Below the pieces are notes generated by a model. The model made no database searches. It worked only from the letters and a program-made list of their open reading frames with translations, and was not told the DNA's origin. A program made the position numbers and the translations under genes. A stretch of 64,000 bases of DNA from Enterobacter asburiae (GTDB lineage Bacteria > Pseudomonadota > Gammaproteobacteria > Enterobacterales > Enterobacteriaceae): assembly GCF_007035645.1 (NCBI RefSeq), contig NZ_AP019632.1:2294001-2358000 (forward strand). The letters are read 5' to 3'. Of the stretch, positions 56,788 to 64,000 are shown one piece after another. Within the stretch, counting starts at the first letter, position 1, and the number at the start of each line of letters is the position of its first letter.

Positions 56788-57720
56788 TTACGTTTGCCAG
56801 TAGAGCGGCGTACCGAAAAACGCCACGTAATAATCAATCACCGCCCTGACGTTCAGGGGCGGATGACGTGCGTTAGGATAGATCGCCGCAATATTGAGTG
56901 GCTCCGTGTTGATGGCGCACGCCATTTCCGGCAAAAGGGCGACCAGCTCCCCCCGCTTCAGCCTGTCGCCAATCAGCCAGTCCGGAAACAGGACGATCCC
57001 CATCCCGCCCAGCGCGGCAATAAGCAGCGACTCCGCATTATTGGACGTCATCAGCGGCGCGACGGGATAATGCACCCAATTCTCCCCTTTGCGACGCACG
57101 AGCCAGCGGTTAGGCCCGGACGAACCGCGGTAGACCAGACATTTGTGCTGGCTCAGTTCGGCCGGGTCGGTCGGGACGCCGTGTTGACGCAGATACGCGG
57201 GCGACGCGGCGAGGTGGTAGCGCTGCTGCCCAAAAACACGGGCGTGGAACGTCGAATCCGTCAGCGTGCCGATGCGGAAGATGAGATCGGCGGCATCCCG
57301 GTGCGGGTCGATAAAGTCATCGGTCAGCGTCAGCTCTATGGTTAACCGTGGATAACGCTCGGCCAGACCTGCCAGCCCGGGCGCAACGTGTCTCTGTCCA
57401 AAAAATACCGGCCCATTTATGCGGACCTTGCCGGAGGGTTCGGTCGAACGTTCATCCAGCTCACGACGCGCCTCTTCGAAGTTATCGACCATCGCCCGGG
57501 CATAGCGGATAAACAGATGCCCGCTTTCCGTGGGGATCACCGCCCGGGTATTGCGATAGAACAGCTGCTGGCCGAGCGCGTCCTCAAGCTGATGAACAAT
57601 GCGCGACACCTGCGAGGCAGAGATTCCCTCTCGTCGCGCGACGACGGAAAAGTTCTGCGTTTCATAGACGGCAATAAACAGCAGCAGTGAGCGAAGGTTC
57701 ATGCTTCCGGCATCTGACAT
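56788..57720 (-). CDS. LysR-family transcriptional regulator
   Basis: The 310-residue product has the LysR winged helix (LLLFIAVYETQNFSVVARRE, then SASQVSRIVHQLEDALGQQL) and a CrgA/DmlR-like effector domain (FFGQRHVAPGLAGLAERYP, DLIFRIGTLTDSTFHARVFG). It is divergent from the two DUF606 genes, with 95 bases between, so it most likely controls them rather than mesXD, with which it is convergent. An alternative start is Met7. Confidence 0.9.
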   Translation of the reverse strand: MSDAGSMNLRSLLLFIAVYETQNFSVVARREGISASQVSRIVHQLEDALGQQLFYRNTRAVIPTESGHLFIRYARAMVDNFEEARRELDERSTEPSGKVRINGPVFFGQRHVAPGLAGLAERYPRLTIELTLTDDFIDPHRDAADLIFRIGTLTDSTFHARVFGQQRYHLAASPAYLRQHGVPTDPAELSQHKCLVYRGSSGPNRWLVRRKGENWVHYPVAPLMTSNNAESLLIAALGGMGIVLFPDWLIGDRLKRGELVALLPEMACAINTEPLNIAAIYPNARHPPLNVRAVIDYYVAFFGTPLYWQT

Positions 57721-57815
57721 TAATGCATTTCCTGCAAAGGTGTTTCCTGCATTATGGCATTTTTCTCACTGGTCTACCGACGTAATCTTCTTCGCCTGAA
57801 AACGGAGGAAGCGTA

Positions 57816-58250
57816 ATGCAGTTTGTTTTGATTTTACTGGTGATTGCCGGCGGGATGGGCCTCTCCGTCGAGGCGGGGCTATTGGGGCCATTAGGGGGAG
57901 AAGTGGGCGATTTATGGGCGACGTTCAGCATTTTTGGCGTCGGCGCCGCGCTGACGTTTCTGCTGATGCTGTTTTTCAGCCCGCGTAACAGCCCGTCGTT
58001 TTTCGCCCAGCCCGGCTGGCAGCTGCTCGGCGGCGTGCTTGGCCCTGTTTACGTGGTCATTCTGACGATCGCCACGCCGACCATCGGCATCGCTCTGACG
58101 ATGATTGGCATTCTGGCTGGTCAGGTTTTTAAAAGCCTGATCATTGACCACTTTGGCCTGCTGGGTACGCCGCACAGGAAGATAAACGCAAAACGTATCG
58201 TGGCGCTGGTTTTTATTATTGCGGCACTGGTTCTGGTCGCGCAGGGGTGA
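57816..58250 (+). CDS. DUF606/YdcZ-family membrane protein (DMT superfamily)
   Basis: The 144-residue product has about five membrane helices, as in DUF606 proteins, each a half-size relative of drug/metabolite transporters. Conserved pieces are PTIGIALTMIGILAGQVFKS and LIIDHFGLLG. GGAGGAAG precedes the ATG. A second DUF606 gene follows after 4 bases, so the two probably form a heterodimeric transporter. The substrate is unknown. Confidence 0.88.
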   Translation: MQFVLILLVIAGGMGLSVEAGLLGPLGGEVGDLWATFSIFGVGAALTFLLMLFFSPRNSPSFFAQPGWQLLGGVLGPVYVVILTIATPTIGIALTMIGILAGQVFKSLIIDHFGLLGTPHRKINAKRIVALVFIIAALVLVAQG

Positions 58251-58254
58251 TGAT

Positions 58255-58713
58255 ATGACGCTGATAATGATTCTTCTGGCCGTCTGCGGCGGCGCAACGC
58301 TGAGCATTCAGGCCGCGATTAACGGGCAGCTCGGCAGCAATGTCGGGGTATTTAAAAGCGCGTTTCTGACGTTTTCCGTCGGCGCGCTGATAACCGCCCT
58401 GCTCATTTTCTTCTTTGAACCGAAGCAGGCGGTCACGCTGCTGGACGTGCCGAAATGGCAGCTCATCGGGGCGATGTTCGGCGTGCCCTACATTGTGATC
58501 ATGGTCGTGGCGGTGCAGCGCATCGGCACCGCCGTCGCCACGGTGGCGGTGATATTCGGCCAGCTCGCCATGAGTATGTTGATTGATAACTTTGGCTGGC
58601 TGGGGAATGCGGCCATTCCGTTCTCGACGAGTCGTCTGGGGGCGATTGTCTGCCTGGGGATAGCGCTTGTCTTTATTTACTCGGGTAGTAAAACCCGTTC
58701 TGCCGGGACATGA
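58255..58713 (+). CDS. DUF606/YdcZ-family membrane protein, second subunit
   Basis: The 152-residue product is a second DUF606 protein (GATLSIQAAINGQLGSNVGV, RIGTAVATVAVIFGQLAMS, LIDNFGWLG). Its internal layout parallels the preceding gene, so the pair arose by duplication and likely pairs as opposite-topology subunits. I chose the ATG at 58255; the frame extends upstream to 58219 inside the previous gene. Confidence 0.88.
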   Translation: MTLIMILLAVCGGATLSIQAAINGQLGSNVGVFKSAFLTFSVGALITALLIFFFEPKQAVTLLDVPKWQLIGAMFGVPYIVIMVVAVQRIGTAVATVAVIFGQLAMSMLIDNFGWLGNAAIPFSTSRLGAIVCLGIALVFIYSGSKTRSAGT

Positions 58714-59136
58714 CACCACACCTTGCGGACACAGCGTAGACACGAAACAGTTCCCTCGCCCCTTTGGGGAGAGGGTTAGGGTGAGGGGAACATAAGGCTG
58801 TAGTGGTGATTCCGTTCACTTTATGTTTCTTGCTACTCTGTTACGACATAACCTGTGAACGTGCCAGGGTGGCTCAGTCGCCACCACCCTGGCGACCCGG
58901 GCTCCCGGCGGTAAATCGCCGCTTCGCGGTCCCTTCGGCTTATTCCTTCCGGCTTATCGGGGACGGGCGGAGGTAACGTCCCTGTAAAGCCCGCCCTCTC
59001 GGCGCATCCATGCGCCTCGCCCCGGCCTGCAGGAAACGCCCCAGCGATTTACAGCCGGACCAGGTCATCGCTGCAAAATAATCATGTCATTTTAAAAAAC
59101 CTGAATCGCTTCTGATTAAGAATTGAGTGGGATTCC
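58714..59136. repeat. Intergenic region with interspersed repeat, copy D
   Basis: From 58753 there is a palindrome CCCTCGCCCC-TTT-GGGGAGAGGG with the tail TTAGGGTGAGGGG. The longer repeat unit shared with 40181-40412 follows, up to CGCTTCTGATTA near 59120. About 126 extra bases (58915-59040), G+C-rich and with hairpin potential, are present only in this copy. No gene was found. Confidence 0.85.
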
Positions 59137-59661
59137 TTATCCCTTGGTAAAGAACAGCGTCACCGTGGCGACGGTGACGCCAAATTTCTTCATCTCGGTT
59201 TTGTTAAACAGATGCGTCTCATCCTGCAAATACATCCAGTCGTCGAAGTTCAGTAGCCAGGTGCTGCCGTTGGCCTTCACGTTCATGCTGTAATGCCAGT
59301 TAAAGGCGTTGCCTGCGGCCTGCCCCGTGGCAACCCCTTCAATATCCCCTGCCGTTCCCTCGTAGCGATCGTTCCCCACGCGGCGTATATGCCAGACCCG
59401 CTGCTGCTTCTCGCCATCGTCGTAGACAAAGTGCTCGTTGAGCGTCAGCGTATCGCCGATAACGTCTCCGGCAATCTCAACGTGGAAACGGCGGATCTGC
59501 TTGCCGCTGCGATCCTGCACCATCCCCCACGCTTCGGTTTTGCCCTGGAAGTAGTGGAAGATATCAAGCCGCGGCTGCTGCTGGCGATACTCGGCCACCT
59601 CAGTGCTACAGCCCGCCAGCAGCATCGTGAATGCCAGCGCCATCATCAGGATACGTTTCAT
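59137..59661 (-). CDS. DUF3833 lipoprotein
   Basis: The 174-residue product has a lipoprotein signal (LLAGC, Cys18) and the DUF3833 fold (PRLDIFHYFQGKTEAWGMVQ, LNEHFVYDDGEKQQRVWHI, NFDDWMYLQDETHLFNKTEM). The function is unknown. It is the last gene of the overlapping minus-strand operon (4-base overlap with the previous gene). In other bacteria DUF3833 genes accompany Cfa-like methyltransferases and DUF1365 genes. Confidence 0.92.
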   Translation of the reverse strand: MKRILMMALAFTMLLAGCSTEVAEYRQQQPRLDIFHYFQGKTEAWGMVQDRSGKQIRRFHVEIAGDVIGDTLTLNEHFVYDDGEKQQRVWHIRRVGNDRYEGTAGDIEGVATGQAAGNAFNWHYSMNVKANGSTWLLNFDDWMYLQDETHLFNKTEMKKFGVTVATVTLFFTKG

Positions 59662-60182
59662 TTTTGGCCTCCGATTAACTGCTGACGCAGCTCAGGATAT
59701 TGCGTGCGGGGATCGAGCCAGATGGCCAGAAAACGGGTGCTGAACGCTTCCGACTGGCGCGCTCCGAGTGGAATAAAGGATGTTTGCGCCGCTGACGCGC
59801 GATACCAGAACTGCCCCTGCTTATCGTTGAGAACAAACGCCAGCTGTGAGCCCGGGCGGACATCCGGCCAAAGGGACTGGAGCATCCGCAGCCAGGCTTC
59901 GCTTTGCGGCTCCTGGGCCAGGATCCCCTGCGCCTGCCACTGGTCGCGGGTCGCCTCAACCAGTTCATCGCGATCGATGTCCCGCGCATAGGTAATAATC
60001 AGCGCCTGATCCTGATTGTCCCGGCTGTAACGGCCATCCGGGGTGCGCAGCTGGGAGGTGTAGACGGTGAAAGGTCCCCAGGTGAGCGTGGCGTCACCCA
60101 CCTTCCGCCAGGCAAGCCAGTCGGCGGCCTGGGCAACCGGAACAACCAGCGTCAGCCAAAGCAGCAAAACCACAGATCTCAT
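59658..60182 (-). CDS. Chalcone isomerase-like periplasmic protein
   Basis: The 174-residue product has a cleaved signal peptide (MRSVVLLLWLTLVVPVAQAA) and a chalcone-isomerase-like domain (WRKVGDATLTWGPFTVYTSQ, ALIITYARDIDRDELVEATR, LGARQSEAFSTRFLAIWLD). Such bacterial proteins are thought to bind fatty acids or lipids rather than act on chalcones. The start at 60182 overlaps the upstream gene by 4 bases. The long open frame upstream of it is out of frame with the DUF2878 gene and not real. Confidence 0.9.
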   Translation of the reverse strand: MRSVVLLLWLTLVVPVAQAADWLAWRKVGDATLTWGPFTVYTSQLRTPDGRYSRDNQDQALIITYARDIDRDELVEATRDQWQAQGILAQEPQSEAWLRMLQSLWPDVRPGSQLAFVLNDKQGQFWYRASAAQTSFIPLGARQSEAFSTRFLAIWLDPRTQYPELRQQLIGGQK

Positions 60183-60664
60183 TTTTGTCTCCCCATCAGC
60201 AGGTGGAAAAACAGCATCAGTACCAGCCAGCCCGGCGCCATCCAGCTCACGACGATAAAGGTCGGCTCCAGAAACGTGATGCCCCCCAGCCGCTCGCCGA
60301 ACAGATAGGCCACCGGTCCGCCCACGGCGGCCAGCAGGGTCAGCAGCCAGCCGGGTAGCGTGGTGGTGCGCGTCAGCTGCGTCCAGACCGTGGCGAACAT
60401 CAGCCACAGTGCCACCATCCATAACGGCATCAGGGACTCGCCCGTAAAGGCAATCAGCCCGGTCAGGGCCCAGAGTGCGTCCAGCAGACTGCCCGCCGCG
60501 GCCAGCCCAATGGCGTAAAAACGGTAAGCAGGCGGCAAGAGCAGGCACGCCAGGATCGCCAGCGCAAGCCAGATAATCAGGCCCTGTTCGCGAAAGAGCA
60601 CCACCAGCACCCAGTAGAGATCGAACGCGACGGCGAGCAGGAAGACCTGAAGGTAACGTCTCAT
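60179..60664 (-). CDS. DUF2878 membrane protein
   Basis: The 161-residue product has five or six membrane helices and matches DUF2878 (LLVAFDLYWVL-like start, GSLLDALWALTGLIAF, MPLWMVALWLMFATVW, VGGPVAYLFGERLGGI). The function is unknown. It overlaps both neighbours by 4 bases (ATGA), so it is translated with them. Confidence 0.88.
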   Translation of the reverse strand: MRRYLQVFLLAVAFDLYWVLVVLFREQGLIIWLALAILACLLLPPAYRFYAIGLAAAGSLLDALWALTGLIAFTGESLMPLWMVALWLMFATVWTQLTRTTTLPGWLLTLLAAVGGPVAYLFGERLGGITFLEPTFIVVSWMAPGWLVLMLFFHLLMGRQK

Positions 60665-61881
60665 ACGCGCTCGGCGGTCAGCTGCACCACGCTGATGGTG
60701 CGAGCGTTAAACCCGGCCTCACAGTAGCCAAAGTAGTACAGCCACATGCGGCGGAACCGTTCATCGAAGCCGAGCTTTTCAATCTCCTGCCAGGCATGGA
60801 CAAACCGCTGCCGCCAGTGGGCCAGCGTGCGGGCGTAGTCGGGGCCCATGTCGAAAAGATTGCGCACCACGAAATCGGTGTGGCGCGTCATCAGCTCGTT
60901 CATCGCGGTAATGCTCGGCAGGAAGCCGCCGGGAAAAATGTAGCGCTGGATAAAATCGACGCTTTTGCTGTAGTCGCGATAGCGCTGGTCCTGAATGGTA
61001 ATGGCCTGAATCGCCATCCGTCCTCCGGGGCGCAGCCGCGCCTGGCAGGTGCGGAAGAACGTGGGCAGATAGCGTTGCCCGACGGCTTCAATCATCTCGA
61101 TTGAGACCAGCTTGTCGTACTGTCCGGTGAGGTCGCGATAGTCGCAGAGCAGTACCTCAACGCGATCCTGCAACCCCGCGCGGGCGATCCGCTCTGTCGC
61201 CCAGCTATATTGCTCCTGCGACAGCGTGGTGGTCGTCACCCGACAGCCGTAATGACGCGCCGCGTATTCCGCCATCGCGCCCCAGCCGGTGCCAATTTCC
61301 AGCAGGTGGTCACCCGGACTTAGCGCCAGCTGGTCACACAGGCGCGCCATTTTGGCCTGCTGGGCCGCCGTCAGATCCTGCTCGTCACCAGTAAACAGCG
61401 CGCTGGAATAGAGCAGCTCTTTATCCAGAAAATGGGCGTAAAAGGTATTGCCCAGATCGTAATGGGCGGCAATATTTTCGCGCGCCTGCATGCGGGAGTT
61501 ACGCCGCGTCCAGTGGCGTATCCGCTCCAGCGGCCTGCCGAGCAGACGGAACCCGTTTTCCAGACGCCCAAGCACCTCGCCGTTTATCGCGAGCAGTTCC
61601 AGAAGCGGCGTGAGGTGTGCAGTTTCCCATTCGCCGTCCATCCAGGCTTCTGCCGCAGCAAGGCTCCCGCCCGTTAAGACGCGCCAGTAGACGCCGGGCG
61701 TGAGGATCTGCACGTCGGCATGCAGCGCGGAGGATGACTCGCCAAAATGGAAGGTCTGCGCCCCTTCACGCAGCGTGAGCGAGCCGCCGCGGATACCGCT
61801 TAACAGACGAAACAGCAGCCATCGTGCGATGCGGACGTTGCGCGGAATATCGGGTTCTAACGCAAAGACGGGATCGGTCAT
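60661..61881 (-). CDS. Cfa-like SAM-dependent lipid methyltransferase
   Basis: The 406-residue product belongs to the cyclopropane-fatty-acyl-phospholipid synthase family. It shows [20 protein letters not shown], the SAM site [39 protein letters not shown] and [11 protein letters not shown]. It probably methylates unsaturated acyl chains of phospholipids. Its operon partners are those of a stress-linked paralogue, not of housekeeping cfa. The product may be a cyclopropane, methylated or furan-precursor fatty acid, which the sequence alone does not settle. Confidence 0.92.
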   Translation of the reverse strand: MTDPVFALEPDIPRNVRIARWLLFRLLSGIRGGSLTLREGAQTFHFGESSSALHADVQILTPGVYWRVLTGGSLAAAEAWMDGEWETAHLTPLLELLAINGEVLGRLENGFRLLGRPLERIRHWTRRNSRMQARENIAAHYDLGNTFYAHFLDKELLYSSALFTGDEQDLTAAQQAKMARLCDQLALSPGDHLLEIGTGWGAMAEYAARHYGCRVTTTTLSQEQYSWATERIARAGLQDRVEVLLCDYRDLTGQYDKLVSIEMIEAVGQRYLPTFFRTCQARLRPGGRMAIQAITIQDQRYRDYSKSVDFIQRYIFPGGFLPSITAMNELMTRHTDFVVRNLFDMGPDYARTLAHWRQRFVHAWQEIEKLGFDERFRRMWLYYFGYCEAGFNARTISVVQLTAERV

Positions 61882-62600
61882 GAGCGTTCACTCCTGCTGA
61901 CGGGATGGTTATACAGCGGCACGCGCTTGAGCCACAGGCGCAGCGCCTGCCAGTAAATGGCAAAAACGGTTTTCAGGGTCATGAGCGGAATGCGCAGCAA
62001 CAGCGAGCGCAGCGCGGGGCGCGTCAAAGGCTCCCGGCGCAGCGCCAGCGTGGCGTCAAAAACCTTCGCTTCCTGATGATTTTCAATGTGCATATGCAGC
62101 GTGTTATCCGGGTCGTTAAAGCGCCAGTGGTAGATCATGTCCATCGGGTTGAAGGGGGAAACGTGAAACGCTTTTTCCGTCGGCTGCGCATCCTGTCCGT
62201 TGACGGCATAGTAATGACGTTCATTCCACGGCGTGTTGCGGACCTCCGCCAGCACCCAGCGCAGCGTTCCCTTCCCGTCGTAGCAGTAGTAAAAGTTGAC
62301 CGGATTGAAATGAAAGCCGAAATAGCGCAGCTGCGTCAGGAGCATCACCCGCCCGTCCGGACGTTCCCCGGTCAGGCTCTCCAGCCTGCTGAGCACGTTC
62401 TCTTTAAGCGGCGCGCCGAGCGGATAGTCAGCGTCGTGGAACGAGGCGGCGGCAAAGCGATTGCGCCGCACGCCGATGGACGGCAGCAGCGGCAGTTCAT
62501 CGAGATCCAGCCAGGCCATAAAGACGCTGTAGCTGAATTCGTGGGTTTTCGGCTGAAGGCGGCGGTGGCGTAACATGCCGTGGTAGAGGCAGCTGTTCAT
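61878..62600 (-). CDS. DUF1365 protein
   Basis: The 240-residue product matches DUF1365 ([54 protein letters not shown]). It is almost always encoded between an FAD oxidoreductase and a Cfa-like enzyme, as here. The function is unknown but probably in lipid modification. I chose the ATG at 62600; the longer frame upstream is an out-of-frame reading of the FAD gene. Confidence 0.92.
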   Translation of the reverse strand: MNSCLYHGMLRHRRLQPKTHEFSYSVFMAWLDLDELPLLPSIGVRRNRFAAASFHDADYPLGAPLKENVLSRLESLTGERPDGRVMLLTQLRYFGFHFNPVNFYYCYDGKGTLRWVLAEVRNTPWNERHYYAVNGQDAQPTEKAFHVSPFNPMDMIYHWRFNDPDNTLHMHIENHQEAKVFDATLALRREPLTRPALRSLLLRIPLMTLKTVFAIYWQALRLWLKRVPLYNHPVSRSERS

Positions 62601-62601
62601 C

Positions 62602-63861
62602 TCAGTTCCCCTCTCCGGCCGCAATCGCGTTGACCACGTCCAGCGCGCTGCGGACGCCATCTTCATGAAAGCCGTTGTACCACCAGGCACCGCAGTACCA
62701 GCTCCGGTTATGACCGTTGATCTCGCCGCGCCGCGCCTGCGCCCGCCAGCTTTGCGGGTTAAACAGCGGATGTTCATAGACAAAGCGTTGCAGAACGAAG
62801 CGTTCATCCACCGGCGCGTCCGGGTTGAGGGTAACGCAGAATAGCGGACTGCCCGCAGGCAGCCCCTGCAGGATGTTCATGTTGTAGGTGACGCAGGCGC
62901 TGGCCTGCTCGTGAGCGCTCAGGCGGTAGTTCCAGCTTGCCCACGCGCGCCGCCGCTCCGGCAGCCAGCGCGGATCGCTGTGTAAAACGACCTCGTTGCG
63001 CTGCCAGCCGATATCGCCCAGCACCTCGCGCTCTGCGGGCGTCGGGTCATCAAGCATCGCCAGAACGCTGGCGGAGTGGCAGGCAAAAATCACCCGATCG
63101 AAGGTATGGCTGCCGTTTTCAAGCTGAAGCGTAACCCCGTGCTCGTGGCGGCTCACCCGCTGCACCGGAGAATTGAGATGCAGATTCAGACGGTCGCCCA
63201 GCTTGTCGAGCATGGCGCGGATATACTCCCGCGAGCCGCCCGGCACCACGTACCACTGCGGGCGCTGGGTGATATCCAGCAGCCCGTGGTTCTGGAAGAA
63301 ACGTAAGAAAAGCGGCAGCGGGAAACGCTTCATCTCCTGCAGCGACGAGGACCAGATGGCGGCCCCCATCGGCAGAATGTAGTGGCGCGCAAAAAACGGC
63401 GTGAAGCCGTGCTGTTCCAGAAACGTTTGCAGCGTGGCGTTCGGGTCCACCTCCCCGTCCAGCGCCTGTTTCGCCAGACGATTGAAGCGGACGATCTCCC
63501 CGAGCAGCCGCCAGAATGCCGGATTCACCAGGTTTCGGCGCTGGGCAAACAGCGACGTCAGGGTGTGTCCGTTGTACTCCAGCCCCGTCGCCGGGTTGTG
63601 CACCGAAAAGCTCATCTGCGTTTTTTGTCCACTGATGCCCAGCTCGCTGAGGAGGCCCATAAAGCGCGGATAGGTACGATCGTTGTAAACGATAAACCCG
63701 GTATCGATCGCGTAGGTGCCCTGTGGCGTCGGGACGTCAACCGTTGCGGTATGGCCGCCGGGCGTGGCGCCCGCTTCAAACAGGGTCACCTGATGGTGCC
63801 CGGCCAGGCGCCAGGCGCAGGTCAGCCCGGCGATGCCGCTGCCGATAATCGCAATGTTCAT
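62602..63861 (-). CDS. FAD-dependent amine-oxidase-like oxidoreductase
   Basis: The 419-residue product has an N-terminal dinucleotide-binding motif ([15 protein letters not shown], then [15 protein letters not shown]) and the amine oxidase/phytoene desaturase fold ([59 protein letters not shown]). In this operon type it is thought to oxidise or desaturate acyl chains. The stop lies one base before the DUF1365 start, and its own start overlaps the next upstream gene by 4 bases. Confidence 0.92.
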   Translation of the reverse strand: MNIAIIGSGIAGLTCAWRLAGHHQVTLFEAGATPGGHTATVDVPTPQGTYAIDTGFIVYNDRTYPRFMGLLSELGISGQKTQMSFSVHNPATGLEYNGHTLTSLFAQRRNLVNPAFWRLLGEIVRFNRLAKQALDGEVDPNATLQTFLEQHGFTPFFARHYILPMGAAIWSSSLQEMKRFPLPLFLRFFQNHGLLDITQRPQWYVVPGGSREYIRAMLDKLGDRLNLHLNSPVQRVSRHEHGVTLQLENGSHTFDRVIFACHSASVLAMLDDPTPAEREVLGDIGWQRNEVVLHSDPRWLPERRRAWASWNYRLSAHEQASACVTYNMNILQGLPAGSPLFCVTLNPDAPVDERFVLQRFVYEHPLFNPQSWRAQARRGEINGHNRSWYCGAWWYNGFHEDGVRSALDVVNAIAAGEGN

Positions 63862-64000
63862 GAACGCACCATCCTGCGCAGCAGCGCGCGCTGAAGAAAC
63901 GCAGGCAGCCCGGAGAGCAACCGCAAAATAAAGCCAAACCCGTCAGGAAACGCGATATGCATTTTCCCTGCCGCCAGCCCGGTACGGATCGCCTTGACCG
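63858..64000 (-). CDS. Short-chain dehydrogenase/reductase, C-terminal part only
   Basis: The window ends inside this gene. The last 47 codons read KAIRTGLAAGKMHIAFPDGF, then FILRLLSGLPAFLQRALLRR, ending MVRS. This is typical of the C-terminus of SDR proteins that head this operon in other bacteria (AxxIxxGLxxGKxxIxFP). It overlaps the FAD gene start by 4 bases. The catalytic part is outside the window. Confidence 0.7.
   Translation of the reverse strand, partial: VKAIRTGLAAGKMHIAFPDGFGFILRLLSGLPAFLQRALLRRMVRS

Overview
The window is chromosomal DNA of a member of the Enterobacteriaceae. It most resembles Enterobacter or a close relative (Lelliottia, Leclercia, Klebsiella). I base this on near-identical reading of E. 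coli-type proteins (CybB, GapC, YdcF, HrpA, AzoR, YaiL), on a backbone rich in G+C, and on REP-like and other interspersed palindromes typical of the family. The genus is an inference; no rRNA or tRNA gene was seen.

Layout. (1) 1-4452 is an accessory effector/immunity island. A small cysteine amidase gene has been split by about 3.37 kb of inserted DNA. Its first 64 codons now lead into a phospholipase-D-type (HKD) nuclease domain. Its last 60 codons survive 3.4 kb downstream, directly coupled to a DUF3828 lipoprotein that looks like the old immunity gene. Between the halves lie three small membrane proteins, one lipoprotein, one unrecognised gene, a long inverted repeat, a pair of direct repeats of about 150 bp and a G+C-rich segment with strong hairpins. 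(2) 4516-9668 holds regulators and exporters: an AraC/GyrI-like regulator, a LysE-type exporter, two LysR regulators, a GNAT acetyltransferase and QueH. A decayed copy of the 3' end of the second LysR gene flanks the lysE/lysR pair. (3) 9788-36400 is a biofilm-adhesin locus: a DUF883 protein, an EAL-LuxR c-di-GMP-type regulator, a two-HTH regulator, type I secretion genes (HlyD-like adaptor, ABC exporter, TolC-like channel) and an 18-kb gene for a 6001-residue BapA-like adhesin. The adhesin has about 50 Ig-like domains, many in a 1.8-kb higher-order repeat. (4) 36481-52392 is mostly backbone: DeoR regulator and Gfo/Idh oxidoreductase, cybB, intact gapC, ydcF, a three-gene MFS drug-efflux operon with an O-methyltransferase, hrpA, azoR, an RluA-type pseudouridine synthase and yaiL. 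(5) 52703-54512 is a second toxin/immunity module (DUF6883 toxin, DUF4926-fusion immunity). (6) 54757-56783 encodes MesX and MesD, a folate-independent, oxygen-dependent methionine synthase system. (7) 56788-58713 is a LysR regulator with two divergent DUF606/YdcZ-type membrane proteins. (8) 59137-64000 is a tightly overlapping minus-strand operon (SDR, FAD amine-oxidase-like protein, DUF1365, Cfa-like methyltransferase, DUF2878, chalcone-isomerase-like protein, DUF3833). It matches clusters linked in other bacteria to membrane-lipid modification under photo-oxidative stress.

Most notable. The split amidase is joined to a different warhead at an in-frame GGTGAA present at both breakpoints (387-392 and 3761-3766). 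Removing one repeat and the DNA between would restore a 124-residue amidase followed immediately by its presumed immunity lipoprotein. This is a directly readable case of warhead replacement with retention of the old toxin tip and immunity gene. No secretion-system structural genes are in the window, so the link to type VI secretion is inferred from family knowledge.
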